Assembly (NCBI GenBank): GCA_018241525.1
Contig: JAFEDR010000010.1
Coordinates: 372,001 to 436,000, forward strand
Length of the DNA stretch: 64,000 nucleotides
Direction of reading: 5' to 3'
Source of the DNA: Pseudomonadota bacterium
GTDB taxonomy: Bacteria; Pseudomonadota; Gammaproteobacteria; Steroidobacterales; Steroidobacteraceae
Numbering within the stretch: position 1 is the first letter of the stretch; every line of letters starts with the position of its first letter. The notes under the pieces are model-generated. The model saw only the letters and a list, made by a program, of their open reading frames with translations, was not told where the DNA came from and made no database searches. Below are positions 26,698-37,468 of the stretch, piece after piece. Position numbers and translations under genes: made by a program.

Positions 26698-27260
26698 CCT
26701 CGCGCCTCTCGCGCCGCGGCTTCCTCGGCTCGCTCGCGGCGTCGGCCCTGTGGCCGGCGGCGGCGCTCAGCGTGCCGGAAGCGCCGGCGGGCAGCGCCCG
26801 CTACCTGGTCGAGATCCTGGTGTTCCGCCAGCCCGGACCCCCGCCGCCGCCGCAGCCGGTCGCGGCCCTGCCGACGGTGACGACGCTGCCCGGGCGGGTC
26901 GAGCCCCTGCCGGAGACCGCCTGGCAGCTGGGCGCGGCCGGCGAGACGCTCGCGCGACGCGGCTATCCGCTGCTCGCGCACGCCGCCTGGCTCACGATCG
27001 TGCCGCCGAACGGCCGCACGACCGCCAAGCTCGAGGACGTGCTGCCGGCCGGCACGGGCCTCGCCGGCGACGTCGCCGTGCAGCGCGGCCAGTACCTGTT
27101 CCTCGGCCTCGACGTCGACTGGACCCCGGCCGCAGGCACGACCTACGGGCTGCGCGAGCGGCGTCGCATCAAGTTCGGCGAGCACCACTACTTCGACCAC
27201 CCGGCGTTCGGCGTGGTCGCCCAGGTCGTACCGGCGCGCGGCGAAGCCGCGGCCGACTGA
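26694..27260 (+). CDS. CsiV-like periplasmic protein
   Basis: A 188-residue exported protein. The start SRLSRRGFLGSLAASAL looks like a twin-arginine-type signal. After it comes RYLVEILVFRQ, typical of the CsiV family (peptidoglycan-binding, needed for D-amino acid stress tolerance in Vibrio), then a Pro-rich stretch and a C-terminal domain ending in FGEHHYFDHPAFGVVAQV. It is coupled to mfd by ATGA, the position this family also holds in Pseudomonas. Family assignment is by memory of motif and context. Its 3' end lies 8 bp from the convergent GGDEF gene. Confidence 0.7.
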   Translation: MTSRLSRRGFLGSLAASALWPAAALSVPEAPAGSARYLVEILVFRQPGPPPPPQPVAALPTVTTLPGRVEPLPETAWQLGAAGETLARRGYPLLAHAAWLTIVPPNGRTTAKLEDVLPAGTGLAGDVAVQRGQYLFLGLDVDWTPAAGTTYGLRERRRIKFGEHHYFDHPAFGVVAQVVPARGEAAAD

Positions 27261-27268
27261 TCACTGCC

Positions 27269-28177
27269 TCAGCCGTCGACCGCGACGCGGTTGCGGCCCG
27301 ACTCGCGCGCCGACTCGAGCGCGCGCTGCGCCGCGCGCAGCAGCTGCTCGGCCGTCGCCGCCGGCGCCGGCACCAGGTGCCCGACGCCGATGCTGACGGT
27401 GACCACCTTGGCCACCGGCGAGTGCGGGTGGTGCATGTGCAGCTCGCGCACGCGCGCGGCGAGCGTCTCGCCGTGGCGCCGCGACTCCGCCAGGTCCATG
27501 CCGACCGTCAGGCCGACGAAGCGGCCCGCCTCGACCCGCGCGACCAGGTCGCTGGCACGCCTGAGGCCGCTCGCCAGCGCCCGGCCGACCCGGCGCACCA
27601 CCGAGTCGCCGGCCTGGCGACCGAAGGTCTCGTTGTAGACGCCGAGCGCGTCGATGTCGGCGAGGAAGATCGTCAGCGCCCGGCCCTCGCGCTGCGCGAT
27701 CGCGAAGTCGCGCCGGTAGAGCTCGTGGAAGAACTCGATGTGCCGCAGCCCCGTCAGCCGGTCCTCGCGCGGCAGCGGCGGGCGGATCGCGGGCTCGGCC
27801 TCGCGCGGCGGCGCGCCCGGGACCTGCGCGTGGAAGCAGACCACGTGGGTCGCGACCCCGGCGGCGTCGCGCAGCGCCTCGAAACGCAGCTCGAGCGTCG
27901 CCGGGCCGCGCGGCGACTCGGCGGCGACCCGCAGCGTCAGCGGCTCGGCGCGCGCCAGCACCGCCGCGACCTCGGTGACCCGCGCCGCGCCTGGCAGCTC
28001 GCCGAGCAGCCCGGCGAGGCCGAGCTGCACCAGCTCGCCGCGCGCCCGACCGCGCAGCGCCGCGAGCGGCTGGTTCGCGAGCACGACCGGCAGGCCCTCC
28101 TCGCGGACGTCGAGCACGGCCAGCGCCTCCGGCAGCTGGTCCAGGAGCGCGAGCGTCAGGCTTTCCGGCAGCGTCAC
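27269..28177 (-). CDS. PAS-GGDEF protein with degenerate active site
   Basis: A 302-residue protein with an N-terminal PAS-like domain (about 1-125) and a C-terminal GGDEF-fold domain (about 135-300). The GGDEF fold is recognised by DRLTGLRHIEFF, by FLADIDALGVYNETFGRQAGD (the metal- and substrate-binding region) and by VSIGVG. The active-site loop itself reads EAGRF at 216-220 instead of GG(D/E)EF, so diguanylate cyclase activity is unlikely; it may bind GTP or act as a partner protein. It starts with GTG overlapping the nagZ stop (GTGA). Last gene of the lepA-to-nagZ run. Confidence 0.85.
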   Translation of the reverse strand: MTLPESLTLALLDQLPEALAVLDVREEGLPVVLANQPLAALRGRARGELVQLGLAGLLGELPGAARVTEVAAVLARAEPLTLRVAAESPRGPATLELRFEALRDAAGVATHVVCFHAQVPGAPPREAEPAIRPPLPREDRLTGLRHIEFFHELYRRDFAIAQREGRALTIFLADIDALGVYNETFGRQAGDSVVRRVGRALASGLRRASDLVARVEAGRFVGLTVGMDLAESRRHGETLAARVRELHMHHPHSPVAKVVTVSIGVGHLVPAPAATAEQLLRAAQRALESARESGRNRVAVDG

Positions 28178-29241
28178 GAGGCCTCCCCGTCCAGGATCAG
28201 CGACGGCCGCGCCTCGGCGGCCCGCTCGAGGTCGGTGCGCGCCTGCCGCCAGCGGTCCGACGCCAGCAGCTCCTCGCGCGCCGCGAGCCCCGGCGCGGGA
28301 CCCTGGCCGTGCAGCCGCGCGACGCGCAGCGAGGAGACCGGCTCCGGCCGCCGCTCGAGCCGGTCCAGCAGCTCCAGCACCGCCGGGCGCGAGTTGCACA
28401 CCGGCAGCATGTCGCAGCCGGCATCGAGCGCCAGCCGGGCGCGCTCGACGACGCCGCCGAAGGCGACCGCACCGGCCATGCTGAGATCGTCCGTGAAGAC
28501 CGCGCCGCGGAAGTCGAGCTCACCGCGCAAGAGGTCGGTGACCCAGCGCCGCGACAGGCTCGCCGGCCGCTCGTCGACCGCCGGGTAGACCACGTGCGCC
28601 ATCATCACCGACGGCAGCCCGTTGGCGATCAGGCGCCGGTACGGCAGCAGGTCGGCCTCGAGGTCCGCGAACTCGCGCCGGTCGACCGGCAGCGCCACGT
28701 GCGAGTCGGCGGCCACCGCGCCGTGGCCCGGGAAATGCTTGGCGGTCGCGCACATGCCGGCCTCGCGCAGACCCGCCATCAGCGCCCCGGCGAGCACCGC
28801 GACGCTCTCCGCGCGCGCGTGGAAGGCGCGATCACCGATGACTTCGCTGACGCCGTACTCGAGGTCGACGACCGGCGCGAAGGCGAGGTCGACGCCGAGC
28901 GCGCGCAGCTCCGCGCCGATGAGCCAGCCGGCCGTGCGCGCGAGCTCGCGGCCGCGGGCGGGATCGAGGTCGTACTCGCGGCCGATCCGGTGCATCGGTG
29001 GCACGCGCGTGAACTCGCTGCGAAAGCGCTGCACGCGACCGCCCTCGTGGTCGGCGGCGATCAGCAGCGGCGGCCGGCGCAGCGCCCGGATCTCGGCGAT
29101 CAGCGCCGCGAGCTGGGCGGGATGCTCGTAGTTGCGGCTGAACAGGATCACGCCGCCGACCAGCGGGTGCTCGAGCACGTCCCGGTCCTCGGGCAGCAGG
29201 CTGCGCCCGGCGACGTCGACCATCAGGGGCCCGAGGGTCAT
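28174..29241 (-). CDS. nagZ: Beta-N-acetylhexosaminidase NagZ
   Basis: Cytosolic GH3 enzyme in peptidoglycan recycling, cleaving GlcNAc from anhydro-muropeptides; its products influence AmpC induction. The 355 residues carry KHFPGHG at 168-174, which holds the catalytic His loop, and TDDLSMAG at 250-257 with the nucleophile Asp. The ATG overlaps the rlmD stop by 4 bp. Confidence 0.95.
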   Translation of the reverse strand: MTLGPLMVDVAGRSLLPEDRDVLEHPLVGGVILFSRNYEHPAQLAALIAEIRALRRPPLLIAADHEGGRVQRFRSEFTRVPPMHRIGREYDLDPARGRELARTAGWLIGAELRALGVDLAFAPVVDLEYGVSEVIGDRAFHARAESVAVLAGALMAGLREAGMCATAKHFPGHGAVAADSHVALPVDRREFADLEADLLPYRRLIANGLPSVMMAHVVYPAVDERPASLSRRWVTDLLRGELDFRGAVFTDDLSMAGAVAFGGVVERARLALDAGCDMLPVCNSRPAVLELLDRLERRPEPVSSLRVARLHGQGPAPGLAAREELLASDRWRQARTDLERAAEARPSLILDGEAS

Positions 29242-30542
29242 GCGTCCGGCTCGAACACCGCGAGCGACTCGACGTGGGCGGTGTGCGGGAACATGTCCAT
29301 GACTCCGGCAGCCACCAGGCGAAAGCCGTGCTCGTGCACCAGCAGACCGGCATCGCGGGCCAGGCTGGCCGGGTGGCAGGAAATATACACGACGCGGCGC
29401 GGCGCGCCCGCCGCGACCCGCGGCAGCACCTCGAGCGCCCCGGCGCGGGGCGGGTCGAGCAGCACCCGCTCGAAGCGCTCGCGCGCCCAGGGTTCGGCAT
29501 CGAGCGGCCGGGAAAGGTCGGCCACCGCGAAGCGCGCGTTGGTGATGCCGTTGCGGTCGGCGTTGGCGCGCGCCCGGGCGATCAGGCCCGCCTCGCCCTC
29601 GACGCCGAGCACCGAGCGCGCCCGGCGGGCGAGCGGCAGGGTGAAGTTGCCGAGGCCGCAGTAGAGGTCGAGCACCGCGTCGCCGGGCGCGGGCGCGAGC
29701 AGCTCGACCGCCGTCGCGACCATGCGGCGGTTGAGCTCGGCATGGACCTGCACGAAGTCGAGCGGCCCGAAGCCGAGTGTCACGTCGAACTCCGGCAGCC
29801 GGTACTCGAGCGTGGCGCCCGGCCCCTCGAGGGGTGCTGCGCTCTCCACGCCACCCGGCTGCAGCCAGAACTCGACCCCGTGCCGGGCCCCGAAGTCGCG
29901 CAGCCGCGCGCGATCCGCCGCCGACGGCTCGGCCAGCACCCGCAGCACCAGCACCGTGGCACCCTCACCGACCGCCACCTCGACCTGCGGCACGCGGTCG
30001 GCGATCGACAGCAGACCGAGCATCTCGCCGAGCGGCTCGCACAGCGGCCCGACCGGCGGCGCCAGCACCCGGCAGTCGCGCACGTCGGCAAGGAGCGGCG
30101 AATGCCGCTCGCGAAAGCCCACGATCGCCCGGCCGCTCTTGGCGAGGAAGCGCACGCCGAGCCGCGCGCGGCGCCGGTAGCCGTAGCCGGCGCCGGTCAG
30201 CGGTGCCAGCACCTGAGCCGGCACCACCCGCCCGATGCGCTCCAGCTGGGTGAGCAGCTCGCGCTCCTTGGCGGCGAGCTGCGCCGCCGGCGCGAGGTGC
30301 TGCAGCGCGCAGCCGCCGCAGCGGCCGTAGTGGCCGCAGGCCGGCTCGACCCGCTCCGGCGCGGCGCGCAGCACCTCGAGCAGCAGCGCCTCGTCGTGGC
30401 GCGCGCGGCGGCGGGTGCGCCGCAATCGGACGCGCTCGCCTGGCAGCGCCCCGGGAATGAACACCGCCTTGCCACCGAGCCGCGCCACGCCGCGGCCATC
30501 GTGGTCGAGGTCGACCACCTCCGCCTCCTCGGGCGCCTGCAT
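29238..30542 (-). CDS. rlmD: 23S rRNA (uracil-1939-C5)-methyltransferase
   Basis: SAM-dependent RNA methyltransferase, 434 residues. An N-terminal TRAM domain (about 8-60) is followed by the Fe-S cluster region with GHYGRCGGCALQHL near 85-98, the SAM site DLYCGLGNFTLP near 295, and the catalytic Cys in YISCHPASLARD near 392. Its ATG overlaps the acpS stop by one base (TGATG). Confidence 0.94.
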   Translation of the reverse strand: MQAPEEAEVVDLDHDGRGVARLGGKAVFIPGALPGERVRLRRTRRRARHDEALLLEVLRAAPERVEPACGHYGRCGGCALQHLAPAAQLAAKERELLTQLERIGRVVPAQVLAPLTGAGYGYRRRARLGVRFLAKSGRAIVGFRERHSPLLADVRDCRVLAPPVGPLCEPLGEMLGLLSIADRVPQVEVAVGEGATVLVLRVLAEPSAADRARLRDFGARHGVEFWLQPGGVESAAPLEGPGATLEYRLPEFDVTLGFGPLDFVQVHAELNRRMVATAVELLAPAPGDAVLDLYCGLGNFTLPLARRARSVLGVEGEAGLIARARANADRNGITNARFAVADLSRPLDAEPWARERFERVLLDPPRAGALEVLPRVAAGAPRRVVYISCHPASLARDAGLLVHEHGFRLVAAGVMDMFPHTAHVESLAVFEPDA

Positions 30543-30952
30543 CAGCCGGGCCGGGCTGCCGCGGCGCGCTCGAGCACCGCCACCGCCATCACGAAGCCGC
30601 CCTCGTCGGTCAGGGTCACGTGGCCGGCGCCGGCGCCGAGTTCGGCGGCGCGGCGCGCGCCGCGCGGCGACCAGACCACCTCCGGCCGGCCCCAGGCGTT
30701 CGGCACGAAGCCGCAGTCGCGGATCCAGAGGCCGTGCGCAAAGCCGGTGCCGAGCGCCTTGACGATCGCCTCCTTGGCCGCGAAGCGCTGCGCGAGAAAG
30801 CGCACGCGGCGCGCCTCGCGCGGCGGCAGCCGATCGAAGCGCGCCCGCTCCTCCGGCAGCAGCAGCCGCTCGACGAAGTGCGGTCCGAAGCGCCGCAGGG
30901 TCGCCTCGATGCGCACCAGCTGCACGAGGTCGCTGCCGATGCCGAAGATCAC
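30542..30952 (-). CDS. acpS: Holo-ACP synthase
   Basis: Transfers phosphopantetheine from CoA to acyl carrier protein. The 136 residues begin with [14 protein letters not shown], which contains the Mg-binding Asp, and include the [14 protein letters not shown] motif. It starts with GTG at 30952, overlapping the pdxJ stop (GTGA); the frame is open far upstream, so the start rests on family length. The pdxJ-acpS pairing is the standard gammaproteobacterial order. Confidence 0.95.
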   Translation of the reverse strand: MIFGIGSDLVQLVRIEATLRRFGPHFVERLLLPEERARFDRLPPREARRVRFLAQRFAAKEAIVKALGTGFAHGLWIRDCGFVPNAWGRPEVVWSPRGARRAAELGAGAGHVTLTDEGGFVMAVAVLERAAAARPG

Positions 30953-31701
30953 GCGCTGCGTGCCTCGCGCATCAGGCGCTTCATCTCGCGCACCGCGGGC
31001 TCGAGCCCGGCGATGAGCGCGCGCGCGACGATCGCGAAGCCGATGTTGAGCTCGACGATCTCCGGCAGCGCCGCGACCGGCTGCACGTTGTGGTAGTCGA
31101 GGCCGTGGCCGGCGTTCACCACGAGCCCGGCCGAGGCCGCGAGGCGCGCCGCGCTCGCCAGCCGGTGCAGTTCCTCGGCGCGACGCTCGCCGCTCGCCTC
31201 GGCGTAGGCGCCGGTGTGCAGCTCGATCACCGGCGCGCCGAGCGCGAGCGTCGCCTCGATCTGGCGCGGCTCGGGATCGATGAACAGCGAGACGCGCACG
31301 CCGGCCGCGCCCAGGGCGCCGACTGCCTCGGCCAGCGCCGCGCCGCCGCCGGCGACGTCGAGGCCGCCCTCGGTCGTGACCTCGGTGCGCTTCTCGGGCA
31401 CGAGGCACACGTCCGCCGGCCGCAGCCGGCGCGCGATCGCCACCATCTCCGGGATCGCCGCCATCTCGAGGTTCATGCGCGTCTGCAGCGAGGCGGCGAA
31501 GCGCTCGACGTCGCGGTCCTGGATGTGGCGGCGGTCCTCGCGCAGGTGCAGCGTGATCGAGTCCGCGCCGGCCTGTTCGGCGACCAGCGCCGCCAGCAGC
31601 GGGTCCGGGAACCGCGCCCGCCGTGCCTGGCGGACGGTCGCGACGTGGTCGATGTTGACGCCGAGCGCGATGTCGCGCGTGCCGATCGGGTTCATGCTCA
31701 T
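30949..31701 (-). CDS. pdxJ: Pyridoxine 5'-phosphate synthase
   Basis: Makes pyridoxine 5'-phosphate from 1-deoxyxylulose-5-phosphate and 3-amino-2-oxopropyl phosphate (vitamin B6). The 250 residues show the N-terminal [16 protein letters not shown] and the [14 protein letters not shown] motif. The first ATG (31701) overlaps the recO stop by 4 bp, which favours it over the ATG two codons later. Confidence 0.96.
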   Translation of the reverse strand: MSMNPIGTRDIALGVNIDHVATVRQARRARFPDPLLAALVAEQAGADSITLHLREDRRHIQDRDVERFAASLQTRMNLEMAAIPEMVAIARRLRPADVCLVPEKRTEVTTEGGLDVAGGGAALAEAVGALGAAGVRVSLFIDPEPRQIEATLALGAPVIELHTGAYAEASGERRAEELHRLASAARLAASAGLVVNAGHGLDYHNVQPVAALPEIVELNIGFAIVARALIAGLEPAVREMKRLMREARSA

Positions 31702-32444
31702 CTGCCCTGCTCCTCCGTCCCGGCGCGCGCGCGCCGCACCGCCCGCGCCACCCGCCGGCTCTCGATCTCGCGGCCGTCGAGCGCGTGCTCGAGCGCGGCC
31801 CGCAGCAGCCGCCGTGCCGTGGCGAGGCTGCCGGGGCTGGCGAGCTCCTCGGCGGCGAGCGCCAGCAGGTCGGCGCCGAGGCAGGCCTCGGCGGCGCCCG
31901 CGGCGACCGCGCCCAGCACGCCGCGCGAGGGCTCGACATCATAGTACCGCTCGGGCGCGACCCGGGTGCCGTCGGCGACCAGGTGCGCGTAGTCGAGACC
32001 GAGGCCGAGCGCCTCCAGCAGCCGCTTCTCGAACAGGCGCAGCGCGCGCTCCTCGGCCGCGGCCTGGGCGAGCGCGCCGAGCGCGAGCGCATAGGCCTCG
32101 TAGACGTCCGGGTGGGGATCGACGCGCGCGAGCAGCTTGAGCACCAGCTCATTCAGGTAGAAGCCGCTCATCAGGCAGGGCCCCGCGACCGCCCGCGGTA
32201 CGCCGGCGAGCTCCGCGCCGGTCAGCGTGCCGCCGTCGCCGGGACCTGCCCACGACACGAGCAGCGGCGCGAACGGCTGCAGCACCGCGCCGAGCGGGCT
32301 GCGCGCGCGCCGCACGCCCTTGGCGAACAGCGCCACCCGGCCGTGGTCGCGCGTCAGGAACTCGACGATGCGGCTCGAGTCGCGCCAGTCCCGCTGGTGC
32401 AGCAGGAAGGCGGGCTCGAGGTGCACGCGCTGCGCGCCGGCCAT
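31698..32444 (-). CDS. recO: DNA repair protein RecO
   Basis: RecFOR pathway mediator that loads RecA on SSB-coated DNA. The 248 residues begin with an OB-fold ([20 protein letters not shown]) followed by a helical domain; the zinc Cys pattern of some RecO proteins is absent. It follows era after 17 bp and overlaps pdxJ by 4 bp, the conserved rnc-era-recO-pdxJ order. Confidence 0.92.
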   Translation of the reverse strand: MAGAQRVHLEPAFLLHQRDWRDSSRIVEFLTRDHGRVALFAKGVRRARSPLGAVLQPFAPLLVSWAGPGDGGTLTGAELAGVPRAVAGPCLMSGFYLNELVLKLLARVDPHPDVYEAYALALGALAQAAAEERALRLFEKRLLEALGLGLDYAHLVADGTRVAPERYYDVEPSRGVLGAVAAGAAEACLGADLLALAAEELASPGSLATARRLLRAALEHALDGREIESRRVARAVRRARAGTEEQGR

Positions 32445-32461
32445 GCGCTGGCGTCCGCCGG

Positions 32462-33358
32462 CTACTCGCCGTCGTAGCCGAACGCCCGCAGGGCGTTGGC
32501 GCTGTCGGCCCAGTTGTCCTTGACCTTGACCCAGAGCTCCAGGTGCGTGCGCCGCCCGTACAGGCGGTTGAGCTCGAGGCGCGCCGCCTGGCCGACCTCC
32601 TTCAGCATCCGGCCGTGCTCGCCGATCACGATCGCCTTCTGGCCGTCGCGCTCGACCCAGATCACCGCGCCGATCGCCACCCGGCCGTCGGGCATCTCCT
32701 CGATGTTCTCGATCTCGACGGTGATGCCGTACGGCAGCTCCTGCTGCAGCCGCAGCGTCAGCTTCTCGCGGATGATCTCGGCGGTCCGGAAGCGCTCCGA
32801 ACGGTCGGTGACCTGCTCGGGCGGGAACAGCGGCGGGGATTCGGGCAGGTGCTTGGCGAGCGCCAGCGGCAGCGCCGAGACGTTGTCGTGCTTGAGCGCC
32901 GACAGCGGCACGATCTCAATGAACGGGTGCCGGGCGGCGAGGTCCTGGATGAACGGCAGCAGCCGCTCGCGCGGCTGCACGCGGTCGGCTTTGTTGACGA
33001 CCAGCACCGCCGGCCGGCCGGCGCCCTGGATACGCTGCAGCACCCGCTCGTCCTCGGGCGTGAAACGCAGCGCCTCGACCACGAAGGCCACCAGGTCCGC
33101 GTCCGCGAGCGAAGTCGCGGCGGTGCGGTTCATCACCGAGTTCAGCATCCGTCGCTCGCCGCTGTGCAGGCCCGGCGTGTCGACCAGCGCGATCTGGAAG
33201 TCCGGCCGGTTGAGGAGCCCCAGGATCCGGTGACGGGTGGTCTGCGGCTTCGGCGAGACGATGCTGAGCTTCTGCTCGAGCAGCGCGTTCAGCAGCGTCG
33301 ACTTGCCGACGTTCGGGCGGCCAACCAGGGCCACGAAGCCGGCGCGGTGCGCGTTCAT
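32462..33358 (-). CDS. era: GTPase Era
   Basis: Ribosome-assembly GTPase that binds the 3' end of 16S rRNA. The 298 residues carry G1 at 13-20 (GRPNVGKS), switch II DTPGLHSGER, the NKAD G4 motif and a C-terminal KH domain. The frame is open through rnc; the ATG at 33358 overlaps the rnc stop (ATGA) and matches the family start. Confidence 0.96.
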   Translation of the reverse strand: MNAHRAGFVALVGRPNVGKSTLLNALLEQKLSIVSPKPQTTRHRILGLLNRPDFQIALVDTPGLHSGERRMLNSVMNRTAATSLADADLVAFVVEALRFTPEDERVLQRIQGAGRPAVLVVNKADRVQPRERLLPFIQDLAARHPFIEIVPLSALKHDNVSALPLALAKHLPESPPLFPPEQVTDRSERFRTAEIIREKLTLRLQQELPYGITVEIENIEEMPDGRVAIGAVIWVERDGQKAIVIGEHGRMLKEVGQAARLELNRLYGRRTHLELWVKVKDNWADSANALRAFGYDGE

Positions 33359-34059
33359 GGCGCCGTCCCGCCGCCATCGAGGGTCGCGAGCACGCGCTCG
33401 GCGGCGAGCTGCTCGGCGCGCCGCCGGCTGCTGCCCTCGCCCGCGGCGCTCGCGCCGAGCGCGGCGACGCTGCAGCGGACCTCGAACTGCTGCTCGTGCG
33501 GCTCGCCGCTGACGCGCTCGACGCTGTAGGCGGGCAGCCCCAGCGAGCGGGCCTGCAGCCATTCCTGCAGGCGGGTCTTCGGGTCCTTCGGCGGCGGGGT
33601 GCTGGCGAGCGCCGCGACCCGCGTGCGCCACAGGCGCTCGACCAGCCCGCGGGCGCTGTCGAGGCCGGCGTCGAGGTAGACCGCGCCGAGCAGCGCCTCG
33701 AAGGCGTCGGCGAGGATCGAGCGGCGGCGAAAGCCCCCGGAGCGCAGCTCGCCCGGGCCGAGCCGCAGGTGCGAGCCGACGTCGAGGTCCTCGGCGACGT
33801 CCGCGAGCACCTCGCCCGAGACGAGCGCCGCGCGGTAGCGGCTGAGGTCGCCCTCCGGCGCGGCCGCGAACTCGCGGTACAGCAGCTCCGCCACCACGAA
33901 CGACAGCACCGCGTCGCCGAGGAACTCCAGCCGCTCGTTGTCGGCGCCGGCGGCGCTGCGATGGGTCAGCGCGCGCGTCGCGAGCGCGGCATCGCGCGGT
34001 CGCCAGCCGAGCCGCGTGGCGAGCCAGTCGAGGTCGGCGGCCGGGGCCGCCGCCGTCAC
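33355..34059 (-). CDS. rnc: Ribonuclease III
   Basis: Double-strand-specific endoribonuclease for rRNA processing and mRNA turnover. The 234 residues contain the signature NERLEFLGDAVL at 41-52, the second acidic site in ADAFEALLGAVYLD near 117-130, and a C-terminal dsRNA-binding domain from about 158. GTG start at 34059, overlapping the stop of the DUF4845 gene (GTGA). Confidence 0.96.
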   Translation of the reverse strand: MTAAAPAADLDWLATRLGWRPRDAALATRALTHRSAAGADNERLEFLGDAVLSFVVAELLYREFAAAPEGDLSRYRAALVSGEVLADVAEDLDVGSHLRLGPGELRSGGFRRRSILADAFEALLGAVYLDAGLDSARGLVERLWRTRVAALASTPPPKDPKTRLQEWLQARSLGLPAYSVERVSGEPHEQQFEVRCSVAALGASAAGEGSSRRRAEQLAAERVLATLDGGGTAP

Positions 34060-34436
34060 GGCAGGGCCGACCCCGACAGCGCCACCGTCTTGTCGAAGTG
34101 CACGACGAAGCCGATGTTGCCGAGGTAGGTGGTCTGCGCGTCGTAGGCGATGCGCGCCGAGTAGGCGCTGCCTTCCTTCTGGAACTCCACGTCCTTCCAC
34201 GACAGGCTCTTGATGTCCTCGATGTCGAAGCGCTTCTCGAGCGCGATGCGCATCGCCGGCGGCCCGCCCTCGACGTCGGACTTGAGCCCCTCGACCGCGC
34301 GCACCACGTTGAAGTACTCGAGGTACACGGGCGTCAGGCGGATCCCGGCATAGACGAACATGCCGACGAACGCGATCAGAATGATCAGCCCCAGGGTCGT
34401 CATGCCGCGCTGGCGGCGGATGGCTCGCTGCTGCAT
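34056..34436 (-). CDS. DUF4845 membrane protein
   Basis: A 126-residue protein with a short basic N-terminus, one membrane helix (about 13-32) and an extracytoplasmic domain. The N-terminus QRGMTTLGLIILI resembles a type IV pilin-like segment. This family is routinely found between lepB and rnc in gammaproteobacteria; its function is not known. It lies 20 bp downstream of lepB and is coupled to rnc by GTGA. Confidence 0.85.
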   Translation of the reverse strand: MQQRAIRRQRGMTTLGLIILIAFVGMFVYAGIRLTPVYLEYFNVVRAVEGLKSDVEGGPPAMRIALEKRFDIEDIKSLSWKDVEFQKEGSAYSARIAYDAQTTYLGNIGFVVHFDKTVALSGSALP

Positions 34437-34456
34437 CGTCGGGTCCTCGCGTCAGG

Positions 34457-35329
34457 TCAGTGTACGGCCATGCCGAGCCGCTTCCAGCGAACCACGAAAC
34501 CGTCGTGGCTCGCCCAGATGCGCACGGCCTTGCCGACCAGGTTGGCCTCCGGCACGTAGCCGAGGTCGAAGCGGCTGTCGGCGCTGTTGTCGCGGTTGTC
34601 GCCCATGAAGAAGTACATGCCGGGGGGCACGACCCAGCCGCGCTCGAAGGTATCGAGCGCGCCGAGTCCGTTCGACTTCTGCGCGAGCGAGGGCTGCGCG
34701 CCCTCGCGCCCGCCGGTGCAGATGTTGAGCGCGCGATCGGCGGTGCAGACGTCGCGGCGCACGTCGAGCGGGCAGTACATGATGCGGTGCTGGTGCTCGC
34801 CGAGCTGCTCCGTGCCCTGGCGGAAGTTCCGGTAGCAGGCATCCTCGGTGAACAGGCCGTCGTCCCTGGCGTGCATCTCGCGGCCGTTCACCCAGATCGC
34901 GTCGCCGCGGACCTCGATCTTGTCGCCCGGCAGGCCGACCAGTCGCTTGATGTAGTTGACCGACGGCTCGCTGGGCTTCCTGAACACGATCACGTCGCCG
35001 CGCTCGGGCTCGCCGGTCGCCAGGATCTTGGTGTTGAGCACCGGCAGCCGCAGACCGTAGCTGAACTTGCTGACGAAGATGAAGTCGCCGTCCAGCAGCG
35101 TCGGCATCATCGAGTCGGACGGGATGCGGAACGGCTCGAACAGGAATGAGCGCACCACCAGCACGATCAGGATGATCGGGAAGAACGAGCGCGCGTACTC
35201 GACCGGCCACGGCTCGGCGGCGCCGGCCGGGCGGTGGCGGCGCAGCAGCCACAGGTCGAGGGCCCAGACCGCGCCGGTCACCGCCGCCGCGACCACGAGC
35301 GCAAATGAGAAGTCGTAGATCAGGTTCAT
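34457..35329 (-). CDS. lepB: Signal peptidase I
   Basis: Removes signal peptides from exported proteins. The 290 residues have two N-terminal membrane helices (about 5-30 and 48-65) and a periplasmic Ser/Lys protease domain: nucleophile Ser73 in SDSMMPT and general base Lys128 in YIKRLVGLPGDK. The GDNRDNSADSR box is also present. It lies downstream of lepA with a 27-bp gap. Confidence 0.96.
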   Translation of the reverse strand: MNLIYDFSFALVVAAAVTGAVWALDLWLLRRHRPAGAAEPWPVEYARSFFPIILIVLVVRSFLFEPFRIPSDSMMPTLLDGDFIFVSKFSYGLRLPVLNTKILATGEPERGDVIVFRKPSEPSVNYIKRLVGLPGDKIEVRGDAIWVNGREMHARDDGLFTEDACYRNFRQGTEQLGEHQHRIMYCPLDVRRDVCTADRALNICTGGREGAQPSLAQKSNGLGALDTFERGWVVPPGMYFFMGDNRDNSADSRFDLGYVPEANLVGKAVRIWASHDGFVVRWKRLGMAVH

Positions 35330-35356
35330 GTCGCTTCGCTGGCTCCGCTCAACGTC

Positions 35357-37150
<1,794 letters not shown>

Positions 37151-37198
37151 TTCGGGGCCGCGGCTCCTGCCGGCGATGGCCGCAGGGCCAGCCGACAG

Positions 37199-37207
37199 AG
37201 TATAGCA
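37199..37207 (-). promoter_or_regulatory. Extended -10 promoter element of lepA
   Basis: Minus strand TGcTATACT (37207-37199), about 48 bp before the lepA ATG, in the longest gap of the minus-strand gene run. No convincing -35 is present, as often with extended -10 promoters. Confidence 0.5.
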
Positions 37208-37225
37208 GCCGGCCCCTCGCCTCCC

Positions 37226-37468
37226 TCAGCCGGTCGCGGCCCAGAGGCGCTCGAGCGCGTGCCAGTCCAGACGACCGCTGCAGACGGTCTCGCCGTCGAG
37301 CGTCAGCACCGGCACGCGGTGACCATAACGCCGGCGGCTGTCGGTGTCGGCGTCGACGTCGACCTGCTCGATGGCGGTGCCATGCGCCGCGGCCCACGGC
37401 GCGAGCTCCTGCAGCAGCTCCTCGCACAGCCCGCAGCCCTCGCGCGAGTAGAGCCGCAGCCGGCTCAC
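37226..37468 (-). CDS. Glutaredoxin-like DUF836 protein
   Basis: An 80-residue thioredoxin-fold protein with a CxxC redox motif at Cys12-Cys15 (REGCGLCEEL) and the cis-Pro region HRVPVLTLDG. It starts with GTG overlapping the mucB stop (GTGA). DUF836 proteins often sit near mucB/lepA in gammaproteobacteria. Its redox partner is unknown. Confidence 0.85.
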   Translation of the reverse strand: MSRLRLYSREGCGLCEELLQELAPWAAAHGTAIEQVDVDADTDSRRRYGHRVPVLTLDGETVCSGRLDWHALERLWAATG

